A stretch of 64,000 nucleotides of DNA, taken from NCBI GenBank assembly GCA_947650365.1, contig CANTAL010000023.1, positions 1,929,501 to 1,993,500 of the forward strand, in the 5' to 3' direction. Below, piece by piece: positions 14,414 through 30,282 of the stretch (its first letter is position 1; every line of letters starts with the position of its first letter). Origin of the DNA: Chamaelirium japonicum (taxonomy: Eukaryota; Streptophyta; Magnoliopsida; Liliales; Melanthiaceae). The notes under the pieces were generated by a model. It had not been told where the DNA came from, ran no database searches, and was given only the letters and a program-made list of their open reading frames with translations. The position numbers and the translations under genes were made by a program.

Positions 14414-17016
14414 TAATTCATTCGTACGATCCATTCTAATTCATTCGCACAAGCTATTCTAATTCATTCGTACGATCCATTCTAATTCATTCGCACGATC
14501 CATTCTAATTCATTCATACGATCCATTCTAATTCATTCATACGATCCATTCTAATTCATTCGTACGATCCATTCTAATTCATTCGTTCGATCCATTCTAA
14601 TTCATTCGCACGATCCATTCTAATTCATTCGCACAATCTATTCTAATTCATTCGTACGATCAATTCTAATTCATTAGCATGATCCATTCTAATTCATTCG
14701 TACGATCTATTCTATTCCATTCGTACAATCCATTCTTACTCAATCGTATGATCCATTCTAATCCATTCGCACAATCTATTCTAATTCATTCGCACGATCC
14801 ATTCTATTTCATTCGTACGATCCATTCTAATTCATACGATCCATTCTATTTCATTCATACGATCCATTTTAATTCATTCGGACGATCCATTCTAATTCCT
14901 TCGTACGAATGAATTAGAATGGATCGTACGAAGGAATTAGAATGGATCGTACGAAGGAATTAGATTGGATACCTTCGTGCTAATGAATTAGAATGGATCG
15001 TACGAATGAGTAAGAATGGATCGTACGAATGAAATAGAATGGATCGTATGAATGATTTAGAATGGATCGTGCGAATGAATTAGAATGGATCGTACGAATG
15101 AATTAGAATAGATTGTGCGCATGAATTAGAATGGATCGTACGAATGAATTAGAATGGATCGTACGAATGAATTAGAATGGATCGTACGAATGAATTAGAA
15201 TGGATCGTGCGAATGAATTAGAATGGATCGTACGAATGAAATAGAATGGATTCGCACGAATGTATCCATTCTAATTCATTCGTACGATCCATTCTAATTC
15301 ATTCGTACAATCCATTCTAAGTCATTCGCACGATCCATTCGCATTCACTCAAACGATCCATTCTAATTCATTCATATGATCCATTCTAATTCATTCGCAC
15401 GAATGTATCCATTCTAATTCATTCGTACGATCCATTCTAATTCATGATCCATTCTAATTCCTTCGTACGATCCATTCTAATTCATTCGTACGATCTATTC
15501 TAATTCATTCATACGATCCATTCTAATTCATTCATATGATCCATTCTAATTCATTCATATGATCCATTCTAATTTATTCGCACGATCCATTCTAATTCAT
15601 TCATACGATCCATTCTAATTCATTCATATGATCCATTCTAATTCATTCGTACGATTCATTCTAATTCATTCGCACGATCTATTCTAATTCATTCATACAA
15701 TCCATTCTATTTCATTCGTACGATCCATTCTAATTCATTCGCAAGATCCATTCTAATTCATTCATACGATCCAATCTAATTCATTCATACGATCCATTCA
15801 AATTCATTAATACGATCCAATCTAATTCATTAATACGATCCATTCTAATTCCTTCGTACGATCCATTCAAATTCATACGATCCATTCTAATTCATTCGTA
15901 AGATCCATTCTAATTCATTCATACGATCTATTCTAATTCATTCATACAATCCATTCTAATTCCTTCGTACGATCCATTCTAATTCATTCATACGATCCAT
16001 TCTAATTCATTCATACGATCCATTCAAATTTATTCGCACGAATGAATCCATTCTAATTCATTCGTATGATCCATTCTAATTCATTCGCATGAATGTATCC
16101 ATTCTAATTCATTCGTACGATCCATTCTATCTCATTCGTATAATCCATTCTATTTCATTCGTACGATCCATTTTAATTCATTCGCACGATCCATTCTAAT
16201 TCATTCGCATGATCCATTCTAATTCATTCGTACGATCGATTCTAATTCATTCATACGATCCATTCTAATTCATTCGCACGATCCATTTTTACTCATTCGT
16301 ACGATCCATTCTAATTCATTCGCACGATCCATTCTAATTCGTTAATACGATCCATTCTCCATTCTAATTCCTTCGTACGATCCATTCTAATTCCTTCCAT
16401 TCTAATCCATTCGCACAATCTATTCTAATTCATTCGTACGATCCATTCTATTTCATTCGTACGATCCATTCAAATTCATACGATCCATTCTAATTCATTC
16501 ATACGATCCATTTTAATTCATTCGCACGATCCATTCTAATTCATTCATACGATCCATTCTAATTCATTCGTACGATCCATTCTAATTTCTTCGTATGATC
16601 TATTCTAATTCCTTCGTACGATCCATTCTAATTCCTTCGTACGATCCATTCAAATTCATTCGCACGAATCTATCCATTCTAATTCATTTGTACGATCCAT
16701 TCAAATTCATTCGCACGAATCTATCCATTCTAATTCATTCGTACGATCCATTCTAATTCATTCGCACGATCCATTCTAATTCATTAATACGATCCAATCT
16801 AATTCATTCATACGATCTATTCTAATCCATTCGCACGAATATATCCTTTCTAATTCATTCGTACGATCCATTCTAATTCATTCGCACAATCTATTCTATT
16901 TCATTAGTACGATCCATTCTAATTCATTCGTACGATCCAATCTAATTCATTCGCACGATCCATTCTAATTCATTCGCACGAATGTATCCATTCTAATTCA
17001 TTCGTACGATCCATTC

Positions 17017-20000
17017 CGTGCGAATGAATTAGAATGCATCGTACGAATGAATTAGAATGGATATATTCGTGCAAATGAATAAGAATAGATCGTACGAATG
17101 AATTAGAATAGATCGTACGAATGAATTAGAATGGATTGTATGAATGAATTAGATTAGATCGTATAAATGAATTAGAATGGATCGTACGAATGAATTAGAA
17201 TGGATTATATGAATGAAATAGAATGGATCATACGAATGAAATAGAATGGATCGTACGAAGGAATTAGAATGGATCGTATGAATGAATTAGAGTGGATACA
17301 TTCGTGCGAATGAATTCGAATAGATCGTGCGAATGAATTAGAATGGATTGTACGAATGAATTAGAATGGATCGTACGAATGAAATAGAATGGATCGTACG
17401 AATGAATTAGAATGGATACATTCGTGCAAAAGAAATAGAATGGATTGTATGAATGAATTAGAATGGATCGTGTGAATGAATTAGAATGGATCATACGAAT
17501 GAATTAGAATGGATACATTCGTGCGAATGAATTAGAATGGATCGTGCGAATGAATTAGAATGGATCGTACGAATGAATTAGAATGGATCGTACGAATGAA
17601 TTAGAATGGATCGTGCGAATGAATTAGAATGGATCGTGCGAATGAATTAGAATGGATCGTATGAATGAATTAGAATGGATCGTATGAATGAATTAGATTG
17701 GATCGTATTAATGAATTAGAATGGATCGTACGAATAAATTAGAATAGATCGTACGAATGAATTAGAATGGATACGAATGGATCGTACGAATGAGTAAGAA
17801 TGGATCGTACGAATGAAATAGAATGGATTGTACGAATGAATTAGAATGGATACATTCGTGCAAATGAATTAGGATGGATCGTATGAATGAATAAGAATAG
17901 ATTGTGCGAATGAATTAGAATGGATCGTACGAATGAATTAGAATGGATACATTCATGCGAATGAATTAGAATGGATCGTATGAATGAATTAGAATGGATC
18001 GTATGAGTGAATTAGAATGGATACGAAGGAATTAGAATGGATCGTACGAAGGAATTAGAATGGAGAATGGATCGTGCGAATGAATTAGAATGGATCGTGC
18101 GATAAGAATGGATCGTACGAATGAAATAGAATAGATCGTACGGATAAATGAATTTGGATCGTGCTAATGAGTTAGAATGGATCGTACGAATGAATTAGAA
18201 TGGATCGTACTAATGAATTAGAATAGATTGTGTGAATGAATTAGAATGGATCGTACGAATGAATTAGAAAGGATATATTCGTGCGAATGAATTAGAATAG
18301 ATCGTATGAATGAATTAGATTGGATTGTATTAATGAATTAGAATGGATCGTGCGAATGAATTAGAATGGATCGTACGAATGAATTAGAATGGATACATTC
18401 GTGCGAATGAATTAGAATGGATCATATGAATGAATTAGTATGGATCGTTTGAGTGAATGCGAATGGATCATGCGAATGAATTAGAATGTATTGTACGAAT
18501 GAATTATAATGGATCGTACGAATGAATTAGAATGGATACATTCGTGCGAATCCATTCTATTTCATTCGTACGAACCATTCTAATTCATTCGCACGATCCA
18601 TTCTAATTCATTCATACGATCCATTCTAATTCATTTGTACGATCTATTCTAATTCATTCATACGATCCATTCTAATTCATTAATACGATCCTTTCTAATT
18701 CATTTATACGATCCATTTTAATTCATTCGTACGATCTATTCTATTTGATTCATACGATCCATTCTAATTCATTCGTACGATCTATTCTATTTCATTCGTA
18801 CAATCCATTCTTACTCAATCGTATGATCCATTCTAATCCATTAGCATAATCTATTCTAATTCATTCGTACGATCCATTCTATTTCATTCGTACGATCCAT
18901 TCTAATTCATACTATCCATTCTATTTCATTCATACGATCCATTTTAATTCATTCGCACGATCCATTCTAATTCATTCATACGATCCATTCTAATTCATTA
19001 ATATGATCCATTCTAATTCATTCGTACGACGCACGATCCATTCTAATTCATTCGTACAATCCATTCTAATCCATACGATCCATTCTATTTTATTCATATG
19101 ATTCATTCTAATTCATTCGCACGATCCATTCTAATTCATTCATACGATCCATTCTATTTTATTCGCACGATCCATTCTAATTCATTCGTACGATCCATTC
19201 TAATTCATTCGCACAATCTATTCTAATTCATTCGAACGATCATTCTAATTCATTCGTACGGTATGATTCATTCTAATTCATTCGTACGATTCATTCTAAT
19301 TCAATCCATTCTAATTCATTCGTACGATCCATTCTAATTCATTCGTACGATCCATTCTAATTCATCATACCGTACGAATGAATTAGAATGGATCATACGA
19401 AGGAATTAGAATGGATCGTATGAATGAATTAGAATGGATCGTACGAAGGAATTAGAATGGATCGTACGAAGGAATTAGAATGGATAGTACGAATGAATTA
19501 GAATGGATACCTTCGTGCAAATGAATTAGAATGGATCGTACAAATGAGTAAGAATGGATCGTACGAATGAAATAGAATGGATCGTATGAATGAATTAGAA
19601 TGGATCGTGCGAATGAATTAGAATGGATCGTACAAATGAATTAGAATAGATTGTGCGAATGAATTAGAATGGATCGTACGAATGAATTAGAATGGATCGT
19701 ACGAATGAATTAGAATGGATCGTATGAATGAATTAGAATGGATCGTGCGAATGAATTAGAATGGATCGTACGAATGAATTAGAATAGATCGTGTGAATGA
19801 ATTAGAATGGATCGTAGGAATGAATTAGAATGGATACATTCGTGCGAATGAATTAGAATAGATTGTGCGAATGAATTAGAATGGATCGTACGAATGAATT
19901 AGAATGGATCGTACGAATGAATTAGAATGGATCGTATGAATGAATTAGAATGGATCATGCGAATGAATTAGAATGGATCGTACAAATGAAATAGAATGGA

Positions 20001-22430
20001 TACGCACAAATGTATCCATTCTAATTCATTCGTACGATCCATTCTAATTCATTCGCACAATCTATTCTAATTCATTCGTACGATCCATTCTAATTCATTT
20101 GCACGATCCATTCTAATTCATTCGTACGATCCATTCTAATTCATTCGTACGATCCATTCTAATTCATTCGTACGATCCATTCTAATTCATTCGCACAATC
20201 TATTCTAATTCATTCGTACGATCCATTCTAACTCATTCACACGATCCATTCTAATTCATTCGCACAATCTATTCTAATTCATTCGTACGATCAATTCTAA
20301 TTCATTAGCATGATCCATTCTAATTCATTCGTACGATCTATTCTATTTCATTCGTACAATCCATTCTTACTCAATCGTATGATCCATTCTAATCCATTCG
20401 CACAATCTATTCTAATTCATTCGCACGATCCATTCTATTTCATTCGTACGATCCATTCTAATTCATACGATCCATTCTATTTCATTCATACGATCCATTT
20501 TAATTCATTCGCACGATCAATTCTAATTCCTTCGTACGAATGAATTAGAATGGATCATATGAAGGAATTAGAATGGATCGTACGAATGAATTAGAATGGA
20601 TTGTACGAAGGAATTAGAATGGATCATACGAAGGAATTAGAATGGATAGTATGAATGAATTAGAATGGATACCTTCGTGCAAATGAATTAGAATGGATCT
20701 TACGAATGAGTAAGAATGGATCGTACGAATGAAATAGAATCGATCGTATGAATGAATTAGAATGGATCGTGCGAATGAATTAGAATGGATCGTACGAATG
20801 AATTAGAATAGATTGTACGAATGAATTAGAATGGATCGTACGAATGAATTAGAATGGATCGTATGAATGAATTAGAATGGATCGTGCGAATGAATTAGAA
20901 TGGATCGTACGAATGTATCCATTCTAATTCATTCGTACGATCCATTCTAATTCACGATCCATTCTAATTCCTTCGTACGATCCATTCTAATTCATTCGTA
21001 CGATCCATTCTAATTCATTCATACGATCCATTCTAATTCATTCATATGATCCATTCTAATTTATTCGTACGATCCATTCTAATTCATTCATACGATCCAT
21101 TCTAATTCATTCATATGATCCATTCTAATTCATTCGTACGATCCATTCTAATTCATTCGCACGATCTATTCTAATTCATTCATACAATCCATTCTATTTC
21201 ATTCGTACGATCCGTTCTAATTCATTCGCAAGATCCATTCTAATTCATTCATACGATCCAATCTAATTCATTCATACGATCCATTCAAATTCATTAATAC
21301 GATCCAATCTAATTCATTCATACGATCCATTCTAATTACTTCGTACGATCCATTCTAATTCATACGATCCATTCTAATTCATTCGTAAGATCCATTCTAA
21401 TTCATTCATACGATCTAATCTAATTCATTCATACAATCCATTCTAATTCCTTCGTACGATCCATTCTAATTCATTCATACGATCCATTCTAATTCATTCA
21501 TACGATCCATTCTAATTTATTCGCACGAATGAATCCATTCTAATTCATTCGTATGATCCATTCTAATACATTCGCATGAATGTATCCATTCTAATTCATT
21601 CGTACGATCCATTCTATCTCATTCGTACAATCCATTCTATTTCATTCGTACGATCCATTCTAATTCATTCGCACGATCCATTCTAATTCATTCGCATGAT
21701 CCATTCTAATTCATTCGTACGATCGATTCTAATTCATTCATACGATCCATTCTAATTCATTCGCACCATCCATTCTTACTCATTCGTACGATCCATTCTC
21801 ATTCATTCGCACGATCCATTCTAATTCATTAAGACGATCCATTCTCCATTCTAATTCCTTCGTACGATCCATTCTAATTCCTTCCATTCTAATCCATTCG
21901 CACAATCTATTCTAATTCATTCGTACGATCCATTCTATTTCATTCATACGATCCATTCTAATTCATACGATCCATTCTATTTCATTCATACGATCCATTT
22001 TAATTCATTCGCACGATCCATTCTAATTCATTCATACGATCCATTCTAATTCATTCGTACGATCCATTCTAATTTCTTCGTATGATCTATTCTAATTCCT
22101 TCGTACGATCCATTCTAATTCCATCGTACGATCCATTTAAATTCATTCGCACGAATCTATCCATTCTAATTCATTCGTATGATCCATTCAAATTCATTCG
22201 CACGAATCTATCTATTCTAATTCATTCGTACGATCCATTCTAATTCATTCGCACGATCCATTCTAATTCATTAATACGATCCAATCTAATTCATTCATAC
22301 GATCTATTCTAATTCATTCTCACGAATATATCCTTTCTAATTCATTCGTACGATCCATTCTAATTCATTCGCACAATCTATTCTAATTCATTAGTACGAT
22401 CCATTCTAATTCTTTCGCACGATCCATTCT
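17017..22430. repeat. 5.65-kb higher-order unit, copy U2
   Basis: Blocks are: minus 17017-18549, plus 18550-19370, minus 19371-20000, plus 20001-20537, minus 20538-20912, then plus 20913 onward. It begins with the switch TTCCGTGCGAATG at about 17016, which recurs at about 33633. The signature CGGATAAATGAATTTGG is at 18141. It pairs with U1 by tandem duplication and with 33634-39520 by the larger 17-kb duplication. Confidence 0.85.
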
Positions 22431-24656
22431 AATTCATTCGCACGATCCATTCTAATTCATTCATACGATCCATTCTAATTCATTCGTACGATCCATTCTA
22501 ATTCATTCGCACGATCCATTCTAATTCATTCATACGATCCATTCTAATTCATTCGTACGATCCATTCTAATTCATTCGTACGATCCATTCTAATTCATTC
22601 GCACGATCCATTCTAATTCATTCGCACGATCCATTCTAATTCATTCGCACGATCCATTCTAATTCACGATCCATTCTAATTCATTCGTACGATCCATTCT
22701 AATTCATTCGTACGATCCATTCTAATTCATTCATACGATCCATTCTGATTCATTCATATGATCCATTCTAATTTATTCGCACGATCCATTCTAATTCATT
22801 CATACGATCCATTCTAATTCATTCATATGATCCATTCTAATTCATTCGTACGATCCATTCTAATTCATTCGCACGATCTATTCTAATTCATTTATACAAT
22901 CCATTCTATTTCATTCGTACGATCCATTCTAAATCATTCGCAAGATCCATTCTAATTCATTCATACGATCCAATCTAATTCATTCATACGATCCATTCAA
23001 ATTCATTAATACGATCCAATCTAATTCATTCATACGATCCATTCTAATTCCTTCGTACGATCCATTCTAATTCATTCGTAAGATCCATTCTAATTCATTC
23101 ATACGATCTATTCTAATTCATTCATACAATCCATTCTAATTCCTTTGTACGATCCATTCTAATTCATTCATACGATCCATTCTAATTCATTCATACAATC
23201 CATTCTAATTTATTCGCACGAATGAATCCATTCTAATTCATTCGTATGATCCATTCTAATTCATTCGCATGAATGTATCCATTCTAATTCATTCGTACGA
23301 TCCATTCTATCTCATTCGTACAATCCATTCTATTTCATTCGTACGATCCATTCTAATTCATTCGCACGATCCATTCTAATTCATTCGCATGATCCATTCT
23401 AATTCATTCGTACGATCGATTCTAATTCATTCATACGATCTATTCTAATTCATTCATATGATCCATTCTAATTCATTCGCACGATCCATTCTTACTCATT
23501 CGTGCGATCCATTCTAATTCATTCGCACGATCAATTCTAATTCATTAATACGATCTATTCTAATTCATTAGAATGGATCGTGCGAATGAATTGGAATGGA
23601 TCGTACGAATGAATTAGAATGGATCGTTTGAATGAATTAGAATGGATCGTACTTATGAATTAGAATGGGTCATACGAATGAAATAGAATGGATCGTACGA
23701 ATGAATTAGAAAGGGTTGTACAAACGAATTAGAATGGATCGTATGAATGAATTAGAATAGATTGTGCGAATGAATTAGAATGGATCGTACGAATGAATTA
23801 GAATGGATTGTATGAATGAATTAGAATGGATCGTGCGAATGAATTAGAATGGATACATTCGTGCGAATGAATTAGAATGGATCTTATGAATGAATTAGAT
23901 TGTATCGTATGAATGAATTAGAATAGATCGAACGAATGAATTAGAATGGATCATTCGTGCGAATCCATTCTATTTCATTCGTACGATCCATTCTAATTCA
24001 TTCGCACGATCCATTCTAATTCATTCATACGATCCATTCTAATTCATTCGTACGATCCATTCTAATTCATTCGTACGATCCATTCTAATTCATTCGCACA
24101 ATCTATTCTAATTCATTCGTACGATCCATTCTAATTCATTCGCACGATCCATTCTAATTCATTCATACGATCCATTCTATTTCATTCGTACGATCCATTC
24201 TTACTCATTCGTACGATCCATTCTAATTCATTTGCACGAAGGTATCCATTCTAATTCATTCGTACTATCCATTCTAATTCCTTCGTACGATCCATTCTAA
24301 TTCCTTCGTACGATCCATTCTAATTCATTCGTACGATCCATTCTAATTCATTCGTACGATCCATTCTAATTCCTTCGTATGATCCATTCTAATTCATTCG
24401 TACGGTATGATTCATTCTAATTCATTCGTACGATTCATTCTAATTCAATCCATTCTAATTCATTCGTACGATCCATTCTAATTCATTCGTACGATCCATT
24501 CTAATTCATTCGTACGATTCATTCTAATTCAATCCATTCTAATTCATTCGTACGATCCATTCTTACTCATTCGTACGATCCATTCTAATTCATTCGCACG
24601 AATGAATCCATTCTAATTCATTCGTATGATCCATTCTAATTCATTCGCATCAATGT

Positions 24657-24690
24657 ATCCATTCTAATTCATTAATGAATTAGAATGGAT
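24657..24690. repeat. Perfect 34-bp palindrome at a plus-to-minus switch
   Basis: The left arm ATCCATTCTAATTCATT is followed directly by its reverse complement, with no spacer. It is formed by two oppositely oriented monomers meeting head to head and can in principle form a cruciform. Confidence 0.9.
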
Positions 24691-27597
24691 CGTACGAATG
24701 AATAAGAATGGATACATTCGTGCGAATGAATTAGAATGGATCGTATGAATGAATTAGAATCGATCGTACGAATGAATTAGAATGGATCATGCGAATGAAT
24801 TAGAATGGATCGTGCGAATGAATTAGAATGGATCGCACGAATGAAATAGAATGGATTGTACGAATGAGATAGAATGGATCGTACGAAGGAATTAGAATGG
24901 ATACATTCATGCGAATGAATTAGAATGGATCATACGAATGAATTAGAATGGATTCATTCGTACGAATGAATTAGAATGGATCGTACGAATGAGTAAGAAT
25001 GGATCGTACGAATGAATTAGAATGGATTGAATTAGAATGAATCGCACGAATGAATTAGAATGGATCGTACGAATGAATTAGAATGGATTGAATTAGAATG
25101 AATCGTACGAATGAATTAGAATGGATCATACGAAGGAATTAGAATGGATCGTACGAATGAATTAGAATGGATCGTACGAATGAATTAGAATGGATCGTAC
25201 GAAGGAATTAGAATGGATCGTACAAAGGAATTAGAATGGATAGTACGAATGAATTAGAATGGATACCTTCGTGCAAATGAATTAGAATGGATCGTACGAA
25301 TGAGTAAGAATGGATCGTACGAATGAAATAGAATGGATCGTATGAATGAATTAGAATGGATCGTGCGAATGAATTAGAATGGATCGTACGAATGAATTAG
25401 AATAGATTGTGCGAATGAATTAGAATGGATCGTACGAATGAATTAGAATGGATCGTACGAATGAATTAGAATGGATCGTATGAATGAATTAGAATGGATC
25501 GTGCGAATGAATTAGAATGGATCGTACGAATGAAATAGAATGGATTCGCACGAATGTATCCATTCAAATTCATTCTAACGATCCATTCTAATTCATTCGT
25601 ACTATCCATTTTAATTTATTCGCACGATCCATTCTTACTCATTCGTACGATCCATTCTAATTCATTCGCACGATCCATTCTAATTCATCATTACGATCCA
25701 TTCTAGTTCATTCACACGATCCATTCTAATTCATTCACACTCATACGATCCATTCTAATTCATTCGCACGAATGTATCCTTTCTAATTCATTCGCACGAT
25801 CCATTCTAATTCATTTGCACGAAGGTATCCATTCTAATTCATTCGTACTATCCATTCTAATTCCTTCGTACGATCCATTCTAATTCCTTCGTACGATCCA
25901 TTCTAATTCATTCGTACGATCCATTCTAATTCATTCGTACGATCCATTCTAATTCCTTCGTATGATCCATTCTAATTCATTCGTACGGTATGATTCATTC
26001 TAATTCATTCGTACGATTCATTCTAATTCAATCCATTCTAATTCATTCGTACGATCCATTCTAATTCATTCGTACGATCCATTCTAATTCATTCGTACGA
26101 TTCATTCTAATTCAATCCATTCTAATTCAATTAGAATGGATCGTACGAATGAAATAGAATAGATCGTACGGATAAATGAATTTGGATCGTGCTAATGAAT
26201 TAGAATGGATCATACGAATGAATTAGAATGGATCGTACTAATGAATTAGAATAGATTGTGCGAATGAATTAGAATGGATCGTACGAATGAATTAGAAAGG
26301 ATATATTCGTGCGAATGAATTAGAATAAATCGTATGAATGAATTAGATTGGATCGTATTAATGAATTAGAACGGATCGTGCGAATGAATTAGAATGGATC
26401 GTACGAATGAATTAGAATGGATAGATTCGTGCGAATGAATTTGAATGGATCGTACAAAGGAATTAGAATGGATCATACGAATGAATTAGAATGGATCGTA
26501 CGAATGAATTAGAATGGATCGTACGAAGGAATTAGAATGGATAATACGAATGAATTAGAATGGATACCTTCGTTCAAATGAATTAGAATGGATCGTACAA
26601 ATGAGTAAGAATGGATCGTGCGAATGAATTAGAATGGATCGTGCGAATGAATTAGAATGGATCGTACGAATGAAATAGAATGGATTCGCACGAATGTATC
26701 CATTCTAATTCATTCGTACGATCCATTCTAATTCATTCGTACAATCCATTCTAATTCATTCGCACGATCCATTCGCATTCACTCAAACGATCCATTCTAA
26801 TTCATTCATATGATCCATTCTAATTCATTCGCACGAATGTATCCATTCTAATTCATTTGTACGATCCATTCTAATTCATTTGTACGAATGTATCCACTCT
26901 AATTCATTCATACGATCCATTCTAATTCATTCGCACGAATGTATCCATTCCAATTCATTCGTACGATCCATTCTAATTCATTCGCACAATCTATTCTAAT
27001 TCATTCGTACGATCAATTCTAATTTATTAGCATGATCCATTCTAATTCATTCGTACGATCTATTCTATTTCATTCGTACAATCGATTCTTACTCAATCGT
27101 ATGATCCATTCTAATCCATTCGCACAATCTATTCTAATTCATTCGTACGATCCATTCTATTTCATTCGTACGATCCATTCTAATTCATACGATCCATTCT
27201 ATTTCATTCATACGATCCATTTTAATTCATTCGTACGACCCATTCTAATTCATTCGCACGATCCATTCTAATTCATTCGTACGATCTATTCTATTTCATT
27301 CGTACAATCCATTCTAATTCATTCATACGATCCAATCTAATTCATTCATACGATCCATTCTAATTCATTCGTACGATCTATTCTATTTCATTCATACGAT
27401 CCATTCTAATTCGTTTGTACGATCCTTTCTAATTCCTTCGTACGATCCATTCTAATTCGTGTGAATGAATTAGAATGGATCGTATGAATAAATTAGAAAG
27501 GATACATTCGTGTGAATGAATTAGAATGGATCGTATGAGTGTGAATGAATTAGAATGGATCGTGCGAATCAATTAGAATGGATCGTATTAATGAATT

Positions 27598-27602
27598 AGA
27601 AT
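27598..27602. other. Empty LTR target site, V1 copy
   Basis: Same monomer series as both LTR flanks (GTATTAATG on the left, GAATGAGTAAGAATGG on the right), uninterrupted. Confidence 0.75.
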
Positions 27603-30145
27603 GGATCGTGCGAATGAATTAGAATGGATCGTACGAATGAGTAAGAATGGATCATGCGAATGAATTAGAATGGATCATATGAATGAATTAGAATGGATCG
27701 TATGAATGAATTAGAATGGATCGTGCGAATAAATTAGAATGGATCGTATGAATGAATTAGAATAGATTGTGCGAATGAATTAGAATGGATCGTACGAATG
27801 AATTAGAATGGATACATTCGTGCGAATGAATTAGAATGGATCGTATGAATGAATTAGAATCGATCGTACGAATGAATTAGAATGGATCATGCGAATGAAT
27901 TAGAATGGATCGTGCGAATGAATTAGAATGGATCGTACGAATGAAATAGAATGGATTGTACGAATGAGATAGAATGGATCGTACGAAAGAATTAGAATGG
28001 ATACATTCATGCGAATGAATTAGAATGGATCATACGAATGAATTAGAATGGATTCATTCGTGCGAATGAATTAGAATGGATCGTACGAATGAGTAAGAAT
28101 GGATCGTACGAATGAATTAGAATGGATTGAATTAGAATGAATCGTACGAATGAATTAGAATGGATCGTACGAATGAATTAGAATGGATTGAATTAGAATG
28201 AATCGTACGAATGAATTAGAATGAATCATACCGTACGAATGAATTAGAATGGATCATACGAAGGAATTAGAATGGATCGTACGAATGAATTAGAATGGAT
28301 CGTATGAATGAATTAGAATAGATCGTACGAAGGAATTAGAATGGATCGTACGAAGGAATTAGAATGGATAGTACGAATGAATTAGAATGGATACCATCGT
28401 GCAAATGAATTAGAATGGATCGTACGAATGAGTAAGAATGGATTGTACGAATGAAATAGAATGAATCGTATGAATGAATTAGAATGCATCGTGCGAATGA
28501 ATTAGAATGGATCGTACGAATGAATTAGAATAGATTGTGCGAATGAATTAGAATGGATCGTACGAATGAATTAGAATGGATCGTACGAATGAATTAGAAT
28601 GGATCGTATGAATGAATTAGAATGGATCGTGCGAATGAATTAGAATGGATCGTACGAATGAAATAGAATGGATTCGCACGAATGTATCCATTCTAATTCA
28701 TTCATACGATCCATTCTAATTCATTCGTACAATCCATTCTAATTCATTCGAATGATCCATTCGCATTCACTCAAACGATCCATTCTAATTCATTCATATG
28801 ATCCATTCTAATTCATTCGCACGAATGTATCCATTCTAATTCATTCGTACGATCCATTCTAATTCATTTGTACGAATGTATCCACTCTAATTCATTCATA
28901 CGATCCATTCTAATTCATTCGCACGAATGTATCCATTCCAATTCATTCGTACGATCCATTCTAATTCATTCGCACAATCTATTCTAATTCATTCGTACGA
29001 TCAATTCTAATTCATTAGCATGATCCATTCTAATTCAATCATACGATCTATTCTATTTCATTCGTACAATCCATTCTTACTCAATCGTATGATCCATTCT
29101 AATCCATTCGCACAATCTATTCTAATTCATTCGTACGATCCATTCTATTTCATTCGTACGATCCATTCTAATTTATACGATCCATTCTATTTCATTCATA
29201 CGATCCATTTTAATTCATTCACACGATCCATTCTAATTCATTCATACGATCCATTCTAATTCATTCGTACGATCCATTCTAATTTCTTCGTATGATCTAT
29301 TCTAATTCCTTCGTACGATCCATTCTAATTCCTTCGTACGATCCATTCAAATTCATTCGCACGAATCTATCCATTCTAATTCATTCTGACGATCCATTCT
29401 AATTCATTCGCACGATCTATTCTAATTCATTAATACGATCCAATCTAATTCATTCATACAATCTATTCTAATTCATTCGCACGAATATATCCTTTCTAAT
29501 TCATTCGTACGATCCATTCTAATTCATTCGCACAATCTATTCTAATTCATTAGTACGATCCATTCTAATTCATTCGTACGATCCATTCTAATTCATTAGC
29601 ACGATCCAAATTCATTTATCCGTACGATCTATTCTATTTCATTCGTACGATCCATTCTTATTGCACGATCCATTCTAATTCATTCGCACGATCCATTCTC
29701 CATTCTAATTCCTTCGTACTATCCATTCTAATTCCTTCGTATCCATTCTAATTCACTCATACGATCCATTCTAATTCATTCATACGATCCATTCTAATTC
29801 ATTCGCATGAATGTATCCATTCTAATTCATTCGTACGATCCATTCTAATTCATTCGCACAATCTATTCTAATTCATTCATACGATCCATCCTAATTCATT
29901 CGCACGAATGTATCCATTCTAATTCATTCGTATAATCCATTTTATTTTATTCGTACGATCCATTCTTACTCATTCGTACGATCCATTCGTATCCATTCTA
30001 ATTCATTCGTACGATCTATTCTAATTCATTCGTACGATCCATTCTAATTCATTAATACGATCCGATCTAATTCATTCGTACGATCCATTCTAATTCATTC
30101 GTACGATCCATTCTAATTCATTCGCACGATCCATCCTAATTCATT

Positions 30146-30282
30146 CGTACGAATTAGAATAGATTGTGCGATCTATTCTAATTAGATTGTGCGATCTATT
30201 GTGCGATCATTCGTACGAATTAGAATAGATTCATTCGCACGATCTATTCTAATTAATTCGTACGATCCATTCTAATTCATTC
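30146..30282. repeat. Scrambled seam between the two 17-kb copies
   Basis: About 95 bases hold several strand switches where elsewhere there is one per several hundred bases. Two perfect inverted repeats with the same 13-base arms (AATTAGAATAGAT and its complement) lie at 30152-30183 (6-base loop) and 30218-30254 (11-base loop). Units here are cut short, for example ATCTATTGTGCGATC. The seam falls between the end of the first 17-kb copy (about 30145) and the start of the second (about 30283). Confidence 0.8.

Larger units (their letters stand above)
11769..17016. repeat. 5.65-kb higher-order unit, copy U1
   Basis: Blocks are: minus 11769-12896, plus 12897-13715, minus 13716-14392, plus 14393-14906, minus 14907-15251, plus 15252-17016. 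The same block order returns in 17017-22430 with offsets of 5653 (switch at 12896 to 18549), 5656 (13715 to 19371), 5608 (14392 to 20000), 5631 (14906 to 20537) and 5661 (15251 to 20912), falling to 5487 at the GATCGATTC marker (16234 to 21721). The signature CGGATAAATGAATTTGG is at 12487. Confidence 0.85.
22431..30145. repeat. 7.7-kb segment V1 following U2
   Basis: Blocks are: plus to 23567, minus 23568-23960, plus 23961-24673, minus 24674-25545, plus 25546-26128, minus 26129-26685, plus 26686-27458, minus 27459-28672, plus 28673-30150. Internal shorter repeats are visible: GATCGATTC at 21721 and 23414 (1.69 kb), GCATTCACTCAAACG at 26775 and 28763 (2.0 kb), and an AATCGATCG series at 24761 and 27861 (3.1 kb). 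Every switch has a partner in 39521-47244 at an offset of 17075-17100. Confidence 0.85.
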
